Below are positions 14,645 through 23,660 of a DNA stretch of 24,443 bases, one piece after another. The stretch covers positions 1 through 24,443 of the forward strand of contig JAQYFM010000202.1 of the NCBI GenBank assembly GCA_028723145.1, written 5' to 3'. Both the position numbers and the translations under genes were made by a program. Each line of letters starts with the position of its first letter. Position 1 is the first letter of the stretch. The stretch is from Spirochaetales bacterium (lineage in GTDB: Bacteria; Spirochaetota; Spirochaetia; Sphaerochaetales; Sphaerochaetaceae). The notes beneath the pieces are model-generated. The model searched no databases, was not told the origin of the DNA, and worked only from the letters and a program-made list of their open reading frames with translations.

Positions 14645-17600
14645 ACAAAAGAATATTTGTAGAAAAGAAGCCACGTTTTCAAACAGAGGCTAATGATTTA
14701 CTCACACAGTTAAAAAACAATTTAGCACTTAATGTTTTATCATGCCGAGTTATTAATACCTATGATGTCTTTAATATTAATGAGGCAGTATTAAGTAAAG
14801 CCTTAAATACAATCTTTTCAGAACCAATGGTAGATGTAATTTTAGATTCTCTTCCAACTGTATCAGGATTAACAATTGCGAAAGAATATCTACCAGGTCA
14901 ATATGATCAAAGAGCTGACTCAGCTAGACAGTGTGTAGGCCTATTAAACCCTGAGACAAAATGTACTATTACTTCAGGTAAGGTATTTTTAATTGAAGGT
15001 AGCTTCACTAGTGATGAAATAAAGAAAATCAAAGCATATTTAATTAACCCAATTGAAGCTAGAGAGAAAGATTTAAGTGTTCTTTCCCTTGATTCTAATG
15101 TCAATGTAACACCTGTTGAAGATTTAAGTGGTTTTAGAGAGTTAAATGATGATGAATTAAAAAGCTTCGTAAAGAGTCATGGTCTTGCAATGTCCTTTGA
15201 GGATTTAAAGTTTGTTCAAGAATACTTTAAAAATGATGAAAATAGAGACCCAAGCGAAACTGAGTTAAGAGTTTTAGATACTTACTGGTCTGATCATTGT
15301 CGTCATACAACATTTGAAACTCGTTTAGAGAAAATTAATATTAACCATTCTCGTTATAATGAAGATATTAAAAATACTTACAATGATTATCTAAGAATGC
15401 GTGAAGTGTGTGGTCGTAGTCAAAAGCCACAAACCTTGATGGATATGGCTACAATTAATGCAAGATATTTAAATAACATTGGTAAGTATGAGGATGTTGA
15501 AAGATCTGAAGAGATTAATGCTTGTTCTGTTTTTGTGGATGTTGATGTTGACGAAAGAAAAGAAAAATGGTTGATGCAGTTTAAAAATGAAACTCATAAC
15601 CATCCAACAGAAATTGAGCCATTTGGTGGTGCTTCCACCTGTATTGGAGGTGCAATTAGAGATCCTCTTTCAGGAAGAAGCTATGTTTATCAAGCTACAA
15701 GAATTGCAGGTTCTGGAAATATCCTTGAAAGCGTAGCTGATACAATTCCAGCTAAGCTACCTCAGAGAGTATTATCAAAAACTGCTACTCGTGGTAACTC
15801 TTCCTATGGTAACCAAATTGGTCTTCCAACCACTTTTGCTCGAGAGATCTATCATCCTAACTATGTTGCTAAGCACCTAGAGCTTGGTGCTGTTGTAGGT
15901 GCTGTTAAGGCTGAGGATGTAAGGAGAGAGACTCTTTTACCAGGGGACGTTATTATCTTATTAGGTGGCGATACCGGAAGAGATGGAATTGGTGGTGCGA
16001 CAGGATCAAGTAAGGAGCACAATGATTCATCACTTACAACATGTGCTGCTGAAGTTCAAAAGGGTAATGCTCCTGAAGAGAGAAAAATCCAACGTTTATT
16101 TAGAAATGGTGAAGTAACACGACTTATAAAGAAGTGTAATGACTTTGGTGCAGGTGGTGTTTCGGTTGCTATTGGAGAGCTTGCAGATGGTCTAATTATC
16201 GATCTTGATGCAGTACAGCTTAAATATGCGGGTCTTAATCCTACTGAAATTGCAATCTCGGAATCACAAGAGCGTATGGCCGTTGGTCTTGATGCAAAAG
16301 ATGCTGATATATTTATTTCTCTTGCAAAAAAAGAAAATCTAAAAGCTTATATTGTTGCAAAAGTAAGTGATGATAACCGTCTAGTAATGACTTATCATGG
16401 AAAGAAGGTTGTTGATTTATCACGTGACTTTATTAATACCTCGGGCGTTAGACAAAGTGTAGAAGTTGAAATAACAGATAAGGGTAGTAATGGTTATTAT
16501 GATCATAAAGAGGTAACTAAAGAAAATATCCTTTCAATGCTAAGTTCCCTTAACTGTGCTTGCCAAAAGGGTATTTCTGAGATGTTTGATGCATCAATTG
16601 GTTCAACAACGGTATTAATGCCATACTCAGGTAAATACCAGTTAACACCTGTTCAAATCTCAGTACAGAAGTTCCCTGTATTAAATGGTAAAACCAATAC
16701 CTGTTCAATCCTAGCCTTTGGTTTTGACCCTTATACACTTGAAGATTCAGACTATAAAGGAGCAATGGCATCTGTATTAAGTTCTATCTCAAAGACAATT
16801 GCCTATGGTGGTAAGCTTGATAACATCCATTTTTCTTTCCAAGAGTACTTTAAGCGTCTTCATAAAGATCCAAAACGCTGGGGAAGTGTTGTTGAAGCCT
16901 TACTCGGTGCAATGAAGGTTTCATCATTCTTTGAAAAAGGAGCAATTGGAGGTAAGGACTCTATGTCAGGTTCCTTCAATGATATTGATGTTCCTAATAC
17001 ATTAGTAAGCTTTGCATGCTCAAGTTGCGATGCTAGAAACATTATATCTCCAGATATGAAGAGTAAAGGAAATAAGCTTGGTTTATATCTTCCTTCTTTA
17101 GATAAAAATGGTTTATTTGATTTATCTTCATTTAAAACAATTTATAAATCTTTAGAAGCTGAAATTGAGAAAAAGAATGTAGTTTCTTCATATGTTGTTG
17201 AAAATGGTGGTGTAATAGAAGCCTTAATTAAGATGTGTTTTGGATCAAAGCTTGGATTTGAAATAAGCTTTGAAAACGCTTTAGATGTAATTCCTGGTGC
17301 TGTTGTTGTTGAGTATCAAGAAGATATTCAAAGTGATAACTTTATCTACCTTGGAAAGGTGTGTGAAGAAAACTTCAAAGTTAATGGTGTTACTGTTACC
17401 TATGACGAAGCTTATAAAGCATGGATGAGTTCAATTAATATTGTCTACCCAGTATATGGTGAGTTTGAAGATAAACAAATTGAAAATATTGATTTTAATG
17501 AAAGAACAAATCCTAAATCAAAATATCTTTATGATGAAGTAAATGTATGTATCCCAGTTTTCCCTGGTACAAACTGTGAATGGGATATTAAACGAGCTTT

Positions 17601-18333
17601 TGAGGATGAGGGAGCAAAAGGAAACATCGTAGTTTTTGCAAACCAAGATGAAAAAATGATTCTCTCTTCTATTGATAGATTGGTTGAAGAATTAAATAGA
17701 TCTCAAATTCTAGCTATCCCAGGAGGCTTCTCATCTGGTGATGAGCCTGATGGTTCTGCAAAGTTTATTATCAATGTATTAAAGAATGAAAAAGTTCATA
17801 AGGCAGTTATGGACCTCCTTTCAAGAGATGGCTTGATTTTAGGAATTTGTAATGGCTTCCAAGCTTTAATAAAGTCTGGCCTGCTTCCATATGGTGAGAT
17901 CAAAGATGAGAAAAGCGATGATCCTACATTGTTCCATAATTCAATTTGTCGCCATATTTCAACTATGGCACACACTAGAGTTTCTTCTGTTAAGTCTCCA
18001 TGGCTTAGTAGCTTTAACTGTGGTGATGACCACATGATTGCAATGAGTCATGGTGAAGGTCGTTTTGTCTGTGACGATGAGACATTAAAAGAGCTCGTTG
18101 AGAATGGTCAAATTGCATTCCAATACTGTGATTTTGATTTAAATCCAACAATGGATTCTAAATTTAATATCAATAATTCAGATATGGCAATTGAAGGAAT
18201 TATTTCTAAGGATGGACATATTTTGGGTAAGATGGGGCACTCTGAGCGCTACCAAGAGGGATTATTTATCAATATTCCTGGTAATAAGAAACAAAATATT
18301 TTCAAAAACGGTGTCGACTATTTTAGGAAGTAA
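14641..18333 (+). CDS. purL: Phosphoribosylformylglycinamidine synthase, single-chain
   Basis: The enzyme converts FGAR, glutamine and ATP to FGAM. At 1230 aa it combines what PurS, small PurL and PurQ do in Bacillus. An N-terminal PurS-like part (about 1-150) is followed by two AIR-synthase-like ATP-binding halves with YWSDHCRHTTF (215-225) and ETHNHPTEIEPFGG (317-330). The C-terminal class I glutaminase (about 966-1230) has the nucleophile Cys1070 in GICNGFQ and the His1200-Glu1202 pair in GHSER. The PGGFSSGDEPDGSAKF segment points to the Clostridium/Streptococcus/Bacteroides type of large PurL rather than the E. coli type. It overlaps purE (ATGA) and ends 5 bases before purF. Confidence 0.96.
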   Translation: MNKRIFVEKKPRFQTEANDLLTQLKNNLALNVLSCRVINTYDVFNINEAVLSKALNTIFSEPMVDVILDSLPTVSGLTIAKEYLPGQYDQRADSARQCVGLLNPETKCTITSGKVFLIEGSFTSDEIKKIKAYLINPIEAREKDLSVLSLDSNVNVTPVEDLSGFRELNDDELKSFVKSHGLAMSFEDLKFVQEYFKNDENRDPSETELRVLDTYWSDHCRHTTFETRLEKININHSRYNEDIKNTYNDYLRMREVCGRSQKPQTLMDMATINARYLNNIGKYEDVERSEEINACSVFVDVDVDERKEKWLMQFKNETHNHPTEIEPFGGASTCIGGAIRDPLSGRSYVYQATRIAGSGNILESVADTIPAKLPQRVLSKTATRGNSSYGNQIGLPTTFAREIYHPNYVAKHLELGAVVGAVKAEDVRRETLLPGDVIILLGGDTGRDGIGGATGSSKEHNDSSLTTCAAEVQKGNAPEERKIQRLFRNGEVTRLIKKCNDFGAGGVSVAIGELADGLIIDLDAVQLKYAGLNPTEIAISESQERMAVGLDAKDADIFISLAKKENLKAYIVAKVSDDNRLVMTYHGKKVVDLSRDFINTSGVRQSVEVEITDKGSNGYYDHKEVTKENILSMLSSLNCACQKGISEMFDASIGSTTVLMPYSGKYQLTPVQISVQKFPVLNGKTNTCSILAFGFDPYTLEDSDYKGAMASVLSSISKTIAYGGKLDNIHFSFQEYFKRLHKDPKRWGSVVEALLGAMKVSSFFEKGAIGGKDSMSGSFNDIDVPNTLVSFACSSCDARNIISPDMKSKGNKLGLYLPSLDKNGLFDLSSFKTIYKSLEAEIEKKNVVSSYVVENGGVIEALIKMCFGSKLGFEISFENALDVIPGAVVVEYQEDIQSDNFIYLGKVCEENFKVNGVTVTYDEAYKAWMSSINIVYPVYGEFEDKQIENIDFNERTNPKSKYLYDEVNVCIPVFPGTNCEWDIKRAFEDEGAKGNIVVFANQDEKMILSSIDRLVEELNRSQILAIPGGFSSGDEPDGSAKFIINVLKNEKVHKAVMDLLSRDGLILGICNGFQALIKSGLLPYGEIKDEKSDDPTLFHNSICRHISTMAHTRVSSVKSPWLSSFNCGDDHMIAMSHGEGRFVCDDETLKELVENGQIAFQYCDFDLNPTMDSKFNINNSDMAIEGIISKDGHILGKMGHSERYQEGLFINIPGNKKQNIFKNGVDYFRK

Positions 18334-18338
18334 GAATT

Positions 18339-19724
18339 ATGGGTATAGATATTCATGAGGAGTGTGGCGTGTTCGGCGCCTTTAGGGTCGAACATGCTGC
18401 GGAAGTAACATATTATGCTATGCATGCCATGCAGCACAGAGGACAAGAAGGCTGTGGTATGGTTACAGCTGATGGTAAACATTTAGTTGGACATAGAAGC
18501 TATGGTTTAGTTAAGGAGGTATTTACTCAGAGCCACCTCGATCGTCTGGTTGGAAACTATTCTATAGGTCATGTACGCTATGCAACTAGTGGTTCAGGAC
18601 ATTACAGCAATATTCAACCTTTTTTGTTTTATCATTCAACTGGAGATTTTGCTCTTTGTCACAATGGTAATATAGTAAATTCAACTATTTTAAGAGAAGA
18701 GTTTGAAAAAAATGGGTCTATATTTCAATCAACATCAGATTCAGAGATATTAGCTCACTTAATTACAAAACGTTCTTATGGAACTAGAACCGATGCTCTT
18801 AAATATGCCTGTTCAAAGCTTGAAGGAGGATTTTCCTTCCTAGTTTTAACTAAAGATAAGCTCTATGCAATGAGAGATAAAAATGGTCTTAGACCTCTAT
18901 CTCTTGGAAAATTAGGAGATGGTTATGTTGTTTCCTCAGAAACTTGTGCCTTTGATGTAATTGGTGCTGAGTTCATTAGAGATATTTTGCCAGGTGAGAT
19001 AATAAAGATATCAAAGGATGGAATTGTATCAACATTTTATGATGACAATTGCTTTGATAAAATGTGCGCAATGGAGTACATCTATTTTGCTAGACCCGAT
19101 AGTGATATTAATGGAATTAATGTTCATCTGTCTAGAAAAGAGGTTGGTAAGGCCTTAGCACGTGAATGCCCTGTAGATTGCGATATTATTATTGGTGTTC
19201 CTGATTCCTCATTATCTGCAGCAAATGGCTTTTCCGAAGAGTCTGGCATTCCTTTAGAAACAGGTTTAATTAAGAATAAATATATGGGACGAACTTTCAT
19301 TGAGCCTTCACAGGATTTAAGAGAGAGAGGCGTAAAAATGAAGCTTTCACCTATACGTTCAGTTGTAAAAGGTAAAAGAGTTTGCGTAATCGATGATTCA
19401 ATTGTTAGAGGTACTACATCAAAACAAATTGTACAGATGCTAAGAGAGCAGGGGGCTGTAGAAGTCCATATGCGAGTTGCATCCCCTCCTATGATTGCAC
19501 CTTGCTTCTATGGAGTTGATACCTCTACCTATGAAGAGTTAATAAGCTCTTATAAAAGTGTTGATGAAGTATGCAAGATTATTGGAACTGACTCTTTAGG
19601 TTTTATTTCAAAGGAAGGCTTTTTAAAAGCTATTGGTGCTAAGGACTTGTGTATGGCTTGCTTTGATAGGCAGTACCCAACACCTTTATATGAAGATATT
19701 AAAAACGCAAATAAGAATTGTTGA
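18339..19724 (+). CDS. purF: Amidophosphoribosyltransferase
   Basis: PurF starts the pathway by forming phosphoribosylamine from PRPP and glutamine. The 461-aa chain begins MGIDIHEECGVFGAF, so an eight-residue propeptide should be removed to free Cys9 as the N-terminal nucleophile. The Ntn glutaminase domain (HAMQHRGQEG, 29-38; SIGHVRYATSG, 75-85) is followed by a phosphoribosyltransferase domain with the PRPP loop VCVIDDSIVRGTT (348-360). Cysteines 243, 389, 438 and 441 (in LCMACFD) sit as the four 4Fe-4S ligands do in the Bacillus subtilis enzyme, so an oxygen-sensitive cluster is likely. AGGAAG lies 8 bases before the ATG. It is the third gene of the operon. Confidence 0.97.
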   Translation: MGIDIHEECGVFGAFRVEHAAEVTYYAMHAMQHRGQEGCGMVTADGKHLVGHRSYGLVKEVFTQSHLDRLVGNYSIGHVRYATSGSGHYSNIQPFLFYHSTGDFALCHNGNIVNSTILREEFEKNGSIFQSTSDSEILAHLITKRSYGTRTDALKYACSKLEGGFSFLVLTKDKLYAMRDKNGLRPLSLGKLGDGYVVSSETCAFDVIGAEFIRDILPGEIIKISKDGIVSTFYDDNCFDKMCAMEYIYFARPDSDINGINVHLSRKEVGKALARECPVDCDIIIGVPDSSLSAANGFSEESGIPLETGLIKNKYMGRTFIEPSQDLRERGVKMKLSPIRSVVKGKRVCVIDDSIVRGTTSKQIVQMLREQGAVEVHMRVASPPMIAPCFYGVDTSTYEELISSYKSVDEVCKIIGTDSLGFISKEGFLKAIGAKDLCMACFDRQYPTPLYEDIKNANKNC

Positions 19725-19737
19725 TAAGGAGTAGATG

Positions 19738-20760
19738 ATGTCAAAACAATACGAAGCTGCTGGAGTATCTCTAGAAGCAGGATACGAGTCAGTAAGAAGA
19801 ATTAAAAAGCATGTTGAAAAGACAAATGTAAAGGGTGTTATGGGCAACATTGGTTCTTTCGGGGGTATGTTTGATCTATCTATCCTTGGATATAAAGAAC
19901 CAGTATTAGTCTCAGGTACTGATGGAGTTGGTACTAAGCTAAAGATTGCTTTCTTAGCTGATAAACACGATACCATAGGCCAAGATGTTGTTGCCATGTG
20001 TGTTAATGATGTTTTAGCTCAAGGTGCAAAGCCTTTATTTTTCCTTGACTATGTAGCGGTTGGTAAGAACTACCCTGAAAAGATTGAAGCAATTGTAAAG
20101 GGTGTTGCTGATGGTTGCGTTTTAGCTGATTGCGCATTAATCGGTGGTGAAACTGCAGAGATGCCTGATATGTATGAGGGCGGAGAATATGATGTTGCAG
20201 GATTTACTGTTGGAGTTGTTGAGAAGTCAAAGATGATTGATGGCTCAAAAACTAAAGCTGGTGATGTGGTAATTGGTCTTGCTAGTTCTGGCGTTCATTC
20301 TAATGGTTTTTCTTTAGTTCGTAAGTTAATTTTTAAAGATCACAATTTAGACTTAAATGAAAAATATACACTATCACGTCCTTTAGGAGAGGCACTATTA
20401 GAGCCAACAAGAATTTATGTACGTCCTGTTTGTAAAGTTCTTGAGGAAGTAGATGTTCATGGAGTTGCTCATATCACAGGTGGTGGTTTTTATGAGAACA
20501 TGCCTAGATGCTTGCAGAAGGGATTAGGAATAAAAATTAACAAGGGAACATGGGAAATTCCTGAGATTTTTACCTTCTTACAAGAGCTCGGAAATGTAGA
20601 TGAAAAGGATATGTACAATGTCTTTAACATGGGTATTGGCATGATTTTAGTAGTTGATGAAAAGGATGTAGCTAAAACAATTGATATTCTAAAAGCTAAT
20701 GGTGAAAAACCTTGTATTATTGGTGAAGTTACAGACCAAGAAGGTGTTGTGATAGAGTGA
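19738..20760 (+). CDS. purM: Phosphoribosylformylglycinamidine cyclo-ligase (AIR synthetase)
   Basis: PurM closes the imidazole ring, turning FGAM into AIR with ATP. The 340-aa protein shows the family motifs SGTDGVGTKLKIA (59-71), the ATP-site QDVVAMCVNDVLAQGAKPLF (81-100), GGETAEMP (135-142), and ITGGGFYENMPR in the C-terminal half. Two ATGs stand in tandem at 19735 and 19738. AAGGAG at 19726-19731 is only 3 bases from the first and 6 from the second, so the second is preferred. The gene follows purF by 13 bases and overlaps purN at its stop codon. It has the usual length for the family. Confidence 0.97.
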   Translation: MSKQYEAAGVSLEAGYESVRRIKKHVEKTNVKGVMGNIGSFGGMFDLSILGYKEPVLVSGTDGVGTKLKIAFLADKHDTIGQDVVAMCVNDVLAQGAKPLFFLDYVAVGKNYPEKIEAIVKGVADGCVLADCALIGGETAEMPDMYEGGEYDVAGFTVGVVEKSKMIDGSKTKAGDVVIGLASSGVHSNGFSLVRKLIFKDHNLDLNEKYTLSRPLGEALLEPTRIYVRPVCKVLEEVDVHGVAHITGGGFYENMPRCLQKGLGIKINKGTWEIPEIFTFLQELGNVDEKDMYNVFNMGIGMILVVDEKDVAKTIDILKANGEKPCIIGEVTDQEGVVIE

Positions 20761-21329
20761 TGAAGAAGATTGCTATTTTTGCTTCTGGCAATGGTACTAA
20801 TTTTGAGGCTATTGCCGATAATATCGATAAGGGTATCCTAGATGCTAAAATTGAATTACTTGTTGTTGACCAAAAGAAGGCAAAAGTAATTGAAAAGGGT
20901 TTAAGTAGAAATATTGAGACTCTTGTACTAAGACCAAAGGATTTCGAATCGAAAGCTGAATATGAGAAAACAATATTAAAGCGTCTTAAAGAAAAGGATG
21001 TTGAGTGGATTATTCTTGCGGGCTATATGCGTATTGTCTCTAATGTACTTCTTGATGCATATGAAAACCACATAATTAACATCCATCCATCTCTTTTACC
21101 TGATTTTAGAGGCCTTGATGCAATTGGACAAGCTTATGCTGCTCATAGCCCAAGGATGGGAGTTTCTATCCACTATGTTGATTCAGGCTTAGATACAGGA
21201 AGAGTCATTGCTCAAGAAGGCTTTGATGTTAATCCAGAGTGGTCAAAGGATGAGTGTGAGATGAAAATTCATCAAATTGAACATGTTCTCTACACAAATA
21301 CTTTGAAAAAGCTTTGGGAAAATGAGTAA
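20760..21329 (+). CDS. purN: Phosphoribosylglycinamide formyltransferase
   Basis: PurN transfers a formyl group from 10-formyl-tetrahydrofolate to GAR. The 189-aa protein has the phosphate-binding ASGNGTNF (8-15), the folate/catalytic segment INIHPSLLPDFRG (106-118) with Asn107 and His109, and SGLDTG (142-147) with the catalytic Asp145. GTG at 20757 is also possible as a start, but ATG 20760, which shares one base with the purM stop (TGATG), gives the usual MKKIAIFASGNG opening. No strong Shine-Dalgarno is seen, so translation is probably coupled to purM. The folate-dependent PurN is used here; no formate-dependent PurT is visible. Confidence 0.96.
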   Translation: MKKIAIFASGNGTNFEAIADNIDKGILDAKIELLVVDQKKAKVIEKGLSRNIETLVLRPKDFESKAEYEKTILKRLKEKDVEWIILAGYMRIVSNVLLDAYENHIINIHPSLLPDFRGLDAIGQAYAAHSPRMGVSIHYVDSGLDTGRVIAQEGFDVNPEWSKDECEMKIHQIEHVLYTNTLKKLWENE

Positions 21330-21348
21330 TTAAAATAAGGGTGCAAAT

Positions 21349-22605
21349 ATGGCAAAAGTATTAGTTATTGGTTCAGGTGGTAGAGAACACGCTATTGCTT
21401 GGGCATTTTCAAAGAGCCTTGAGGTTGAGAAGGTTTTTGTTGCTCCTGGTAATCCTGGTATGGAGGATGTTGCAGAGCTTATAAATATCAATGTAAATGA
21501 TTTCGATGCATTAATTTCTTTTGTAAAAACAAATGACATTGACTTAACATTTGTTGGTCCTGAAGACCCTCTTGTAAATGGAATTGTTGATAAGTTTGAA
21601 GAAGAAGGTTTAAAAATCTTTGGACCTAAGGCTAATGCCGCTATTTTAGAGGGATCTAAAGCTTTTTCTAAAGAAATGATGAAAAAATATGGTATTCCAA
21701 CTGCAAAGTATGAAACCTTTACAGATTTTGAAAAGGCAAAGGCTTATTTGGAAAAGCAAGAAATGCCTATTGTTTTAAAAGCTGATGGTCTAGCAGCAGG
21801 TAAAGGTGTAATTATTGCTCAAAATTTAGAAGACGCACTTACAAATGCAAGATTAATGATGGTTGAAGGAAAATTTAATGGTGCTGGAAACACATTAGTT
21901 ATTGAAGAATATTTAGAGGGCGAAGAGTTTTCATTACTTGCTTTTGTTAAGGATGAAAATGTTTTTCCTATGCAAATTGCTCAAGACCATAAAAGAGCAT
22001 ATGACAATGATAAGGGTGAAAATACTGGAGGTATGGGAGCTTATACTCCTGTTACTCATATTCCAGAGAGTGCTATCAATGAAGCTTTAGAAAAGGTTAT
22101 GAAGCCTATGGCTAAAGCAATGGTATGTGAGAGTAGAAATTATCAAGGTATTTTATACGGTGGAATGATGCTTACAAAGAATGGAGTTAAAACAATTGAA
22201 TTTAACTGCCGCTTTGGAGACCCTGAAACTGAAGTTATTTTGCAAGCTCTTTGTGGTGATTTCTACAAGATTTGCCAAGATGTTCTAGATGGAAAAAAAC
22301 CGGAGTATTCTTTTGATGACAATACTTACCTTGGCGTTGTAATGGCTAGTACAAATTATCCAGCATCAAGCACTAAGGGAGCCTTAATTGAAAATATTAA
22401 TGAATCTTCTCCTTGTATTTTCCATATGGGTACAGCTAAAAAAGAAGGAAAGTACTATACAAATGGAGGAAGAGTTCTCTTTGTAAGTGGAAAAGGTAAA
22501 AACATCCAAGAAGCTTATGATAGAGCATATAGAAGTGTAAAAAAGATTAAGTCAGATTCACTATTCTACCGCAGTGATATTGGATTTAAGGCAATGAGAG
22601 GATAA
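21349..22605 (+). CDS. purD: Phosphoribosylamine-glycine ligase (GAR synthetase)
   Basis: PurD joins phosphoribosylamine to glycine with ATP. The 418-aa ATP-grasp enzyme has the N-terminal VLVIGSGGREHAIAWAF (4-20), FVGPEDPL, the ATP-grasp segments VLKADGLAAGKGV and EEYLEGEEFS, the ENTGGMGAY loop, and the metal site EFNCRFGDPETE. Length and motif order are normal. AAGGGTG lies 5 bases before the ATG. It stands alone rather than fused to PurM or PurN as in eukaryotes. It follows purN by 19 bases and purC starts 5 bases after it. Confidence 0.97.
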   Translation: MAKVLVIGSGGREHAIAWAFSKSLEVEKVFVAPGNPGMEDVAELININVNDFDALISFVKTNDIDLTFVGPEDPLVNGIVDKFEEEGLKIFGPKANAAILEGSKAFSKEMMKKYGIPTAKYETFTDFEKAKAYLEKQEMPIVLKADGLAAGKGVIIAQNLEDALTNARLMMVEGKFNGAGNTLVIEEYLEGEEFSLLAFVKDENVFPMQIAQDHKRAYDNDKGENTGGMGAYTPVTHIPESAINEALEKVMKPMAKAMVCESRNYQGILYGGMMLTKNGVKTIEFNCRFGDPETEVILQALCGDFYKICQDVLDGKKPEYSFDDNTYLGVVMASTNYPASSTKGALIENINESSPCIFHMGTAKKEGKYYTNGGRVLFVSGKGKNIQEAYDRAYRSVKKIKSDSLFYRSDIGFKAMRG

Positions 22606-22610
22606 AAAAG

Positions 22611-23471
22611 ATGAAACCAATTAAAGAAGGAAAAGTAAGACAGATTTACGATAATGGCGATAACCTTATCATGGTAGCAACTGATAGAATTAGCTGTTTT
22701 GATGTTATTTTAAATAATGTTATTGATAAAAAGGGTAGTGTATTAACCCAAATGTCAAAGTTCTGGTTTGATTATACTAAAGATATTATTGATAACCATA
22801 TGATATCTACCTCTGTTAAGGATATGCCTAAGTTCTTCCAAACACCTGAATTTGAGGGTAAAGCTATGATGTGTAAAAAGCTTCAGATGTTACCTCTTGA
22901 ATGTATTGTAAGAGGCTATATCACAGGTTCGGGTTGGGCATCATATAAAAAAGATGGTACAGTTTGTGGAATTAAACTTCCTGAAGGCTTGAAAGAGTCT
23001 GAAAAGCTTCCTGAGCCAATTTATACTCCTAGTACTAAAGCTGAGCTAGGAGACCATGATGTAAATATTTCCTTTGAAGAAAGTATTGAATATTTAGAAA
23101 AATACTATCCAGGAAAAGGTCATTACTATGCTACAAAGCTTAAGGAAGCAACTATCTTAATTTATAAAAAATGTGCTGATTATGCTCTATCAAAAGGTAT
23201 TATAATCGCTGACACTAAGTTTGAATTTGGTTTAGATGAGGATGGTAATATTTTAATTGCAGATGAAATGCTTACTCCTGATTCATCTCGTTTCTGGCCT
23301 CTTAGTGAGTATGAGGTTGGTCATAGTGAGCCTTCATTTGATAAACAATTTGCAAGAGATTGGTTAAAGGCTAATCCTGATAATAATTGGACTCTTCCTC
23401 AAGATGTTGCTGATAAAACTATTTCTAAATATTTAGAGGCCTATAAGCTATTAACAGGAAAAGAGCTATAG
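22611..23471 (+). CDS. purC: SAICAR synthetase
   Basis: PurC condenses CAIR with aspartate using ATP to give SAICAR, the substrate of PurB on the other strand. The 286-aa protein has the N-terminal EGKVRQIYD (6-14), TDRISCFDV, the signature LECIVRGYITGSGWASY, and near the C-terminus LIADEMLTPDSSRFW. The length fits the longer PurC subgroup (about 290 aa) rather than the 237-aa E. coli form. GAGGATAA precedes the ATG. It is the last gene of the operon and is followed by a hairpin terminator. Confidence 0.97.
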   Translation: MKPIKEGKVRQIYDNGDNLIMVATDRISCFDVILNNVIDKKGSVLTQMSKFWFDYTKDIIDNHMISTSVKDMPKFFQTPEFEGKAMMCKKLQMLPLECIVRGYITGSGWASYKKDGTVCGIKLPEGLKESEKLPEPIYTPSTKAELGDHDVNISFEESIEYLEKYYPGKGHYYATKLKEATILIYKKCADYALSKGIIIADTKFEFGLDEDGNILIADEMLTPDSSRFWPLSEYEVGHSEPSFDKQFARDWLKANPDNNWTLPQDVADKTISKYLEAYKLLTGKEL

Positions 23472-23479
23472 GGATAATA

Positions 23480-23522
23480 AACTCTCATTGAAGATTTCCT
23501 CCAATGGGAGTTCTTCTGTTTG
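23480..23522 (+). terminator. Terminator of the purine operon
   Basis: An 11-bp stem (AACTCTCATTG at 23480-23490 with CAATGGGAGTT at 23502-23512, one G-U pair) with an 11-nt loop begins 8 bases after the purC stop. A T-rich tail (TTCTTCTGTTTG) follows. Confidence 0.85.
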
Positions 23523-23601
23523 TAGTTGAAATAGGGACTAAAATGTATTTGTTGTTATTATATTAACACTAAAGTGATTATTTTTACAAAAAAAGTAAAA
23601 A

Positions 23602-23630
23602 TTCGCTAGCACATACCTAATTTTTATAGT
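23602..23630 (+). promoter_or_regulatory. Weak promoter candidate for the antiporter gene
   Basis: TATAGT (23625-23630) lies 17 bases after TTCGCT (23602-23607). The -10 is good and the -35 poor. An 8-bp inverted repeat ATTTTTAC/GTAAAAAT with an A7 spacer (23580-23602) touches the -35 and might be an operator, though such repeats are easy to find in AT-rich DNA. Confidence 0.35.
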
Positions 23631-23660
23631 AGAGTACTTGAGAAAGGAATTCATACTATT

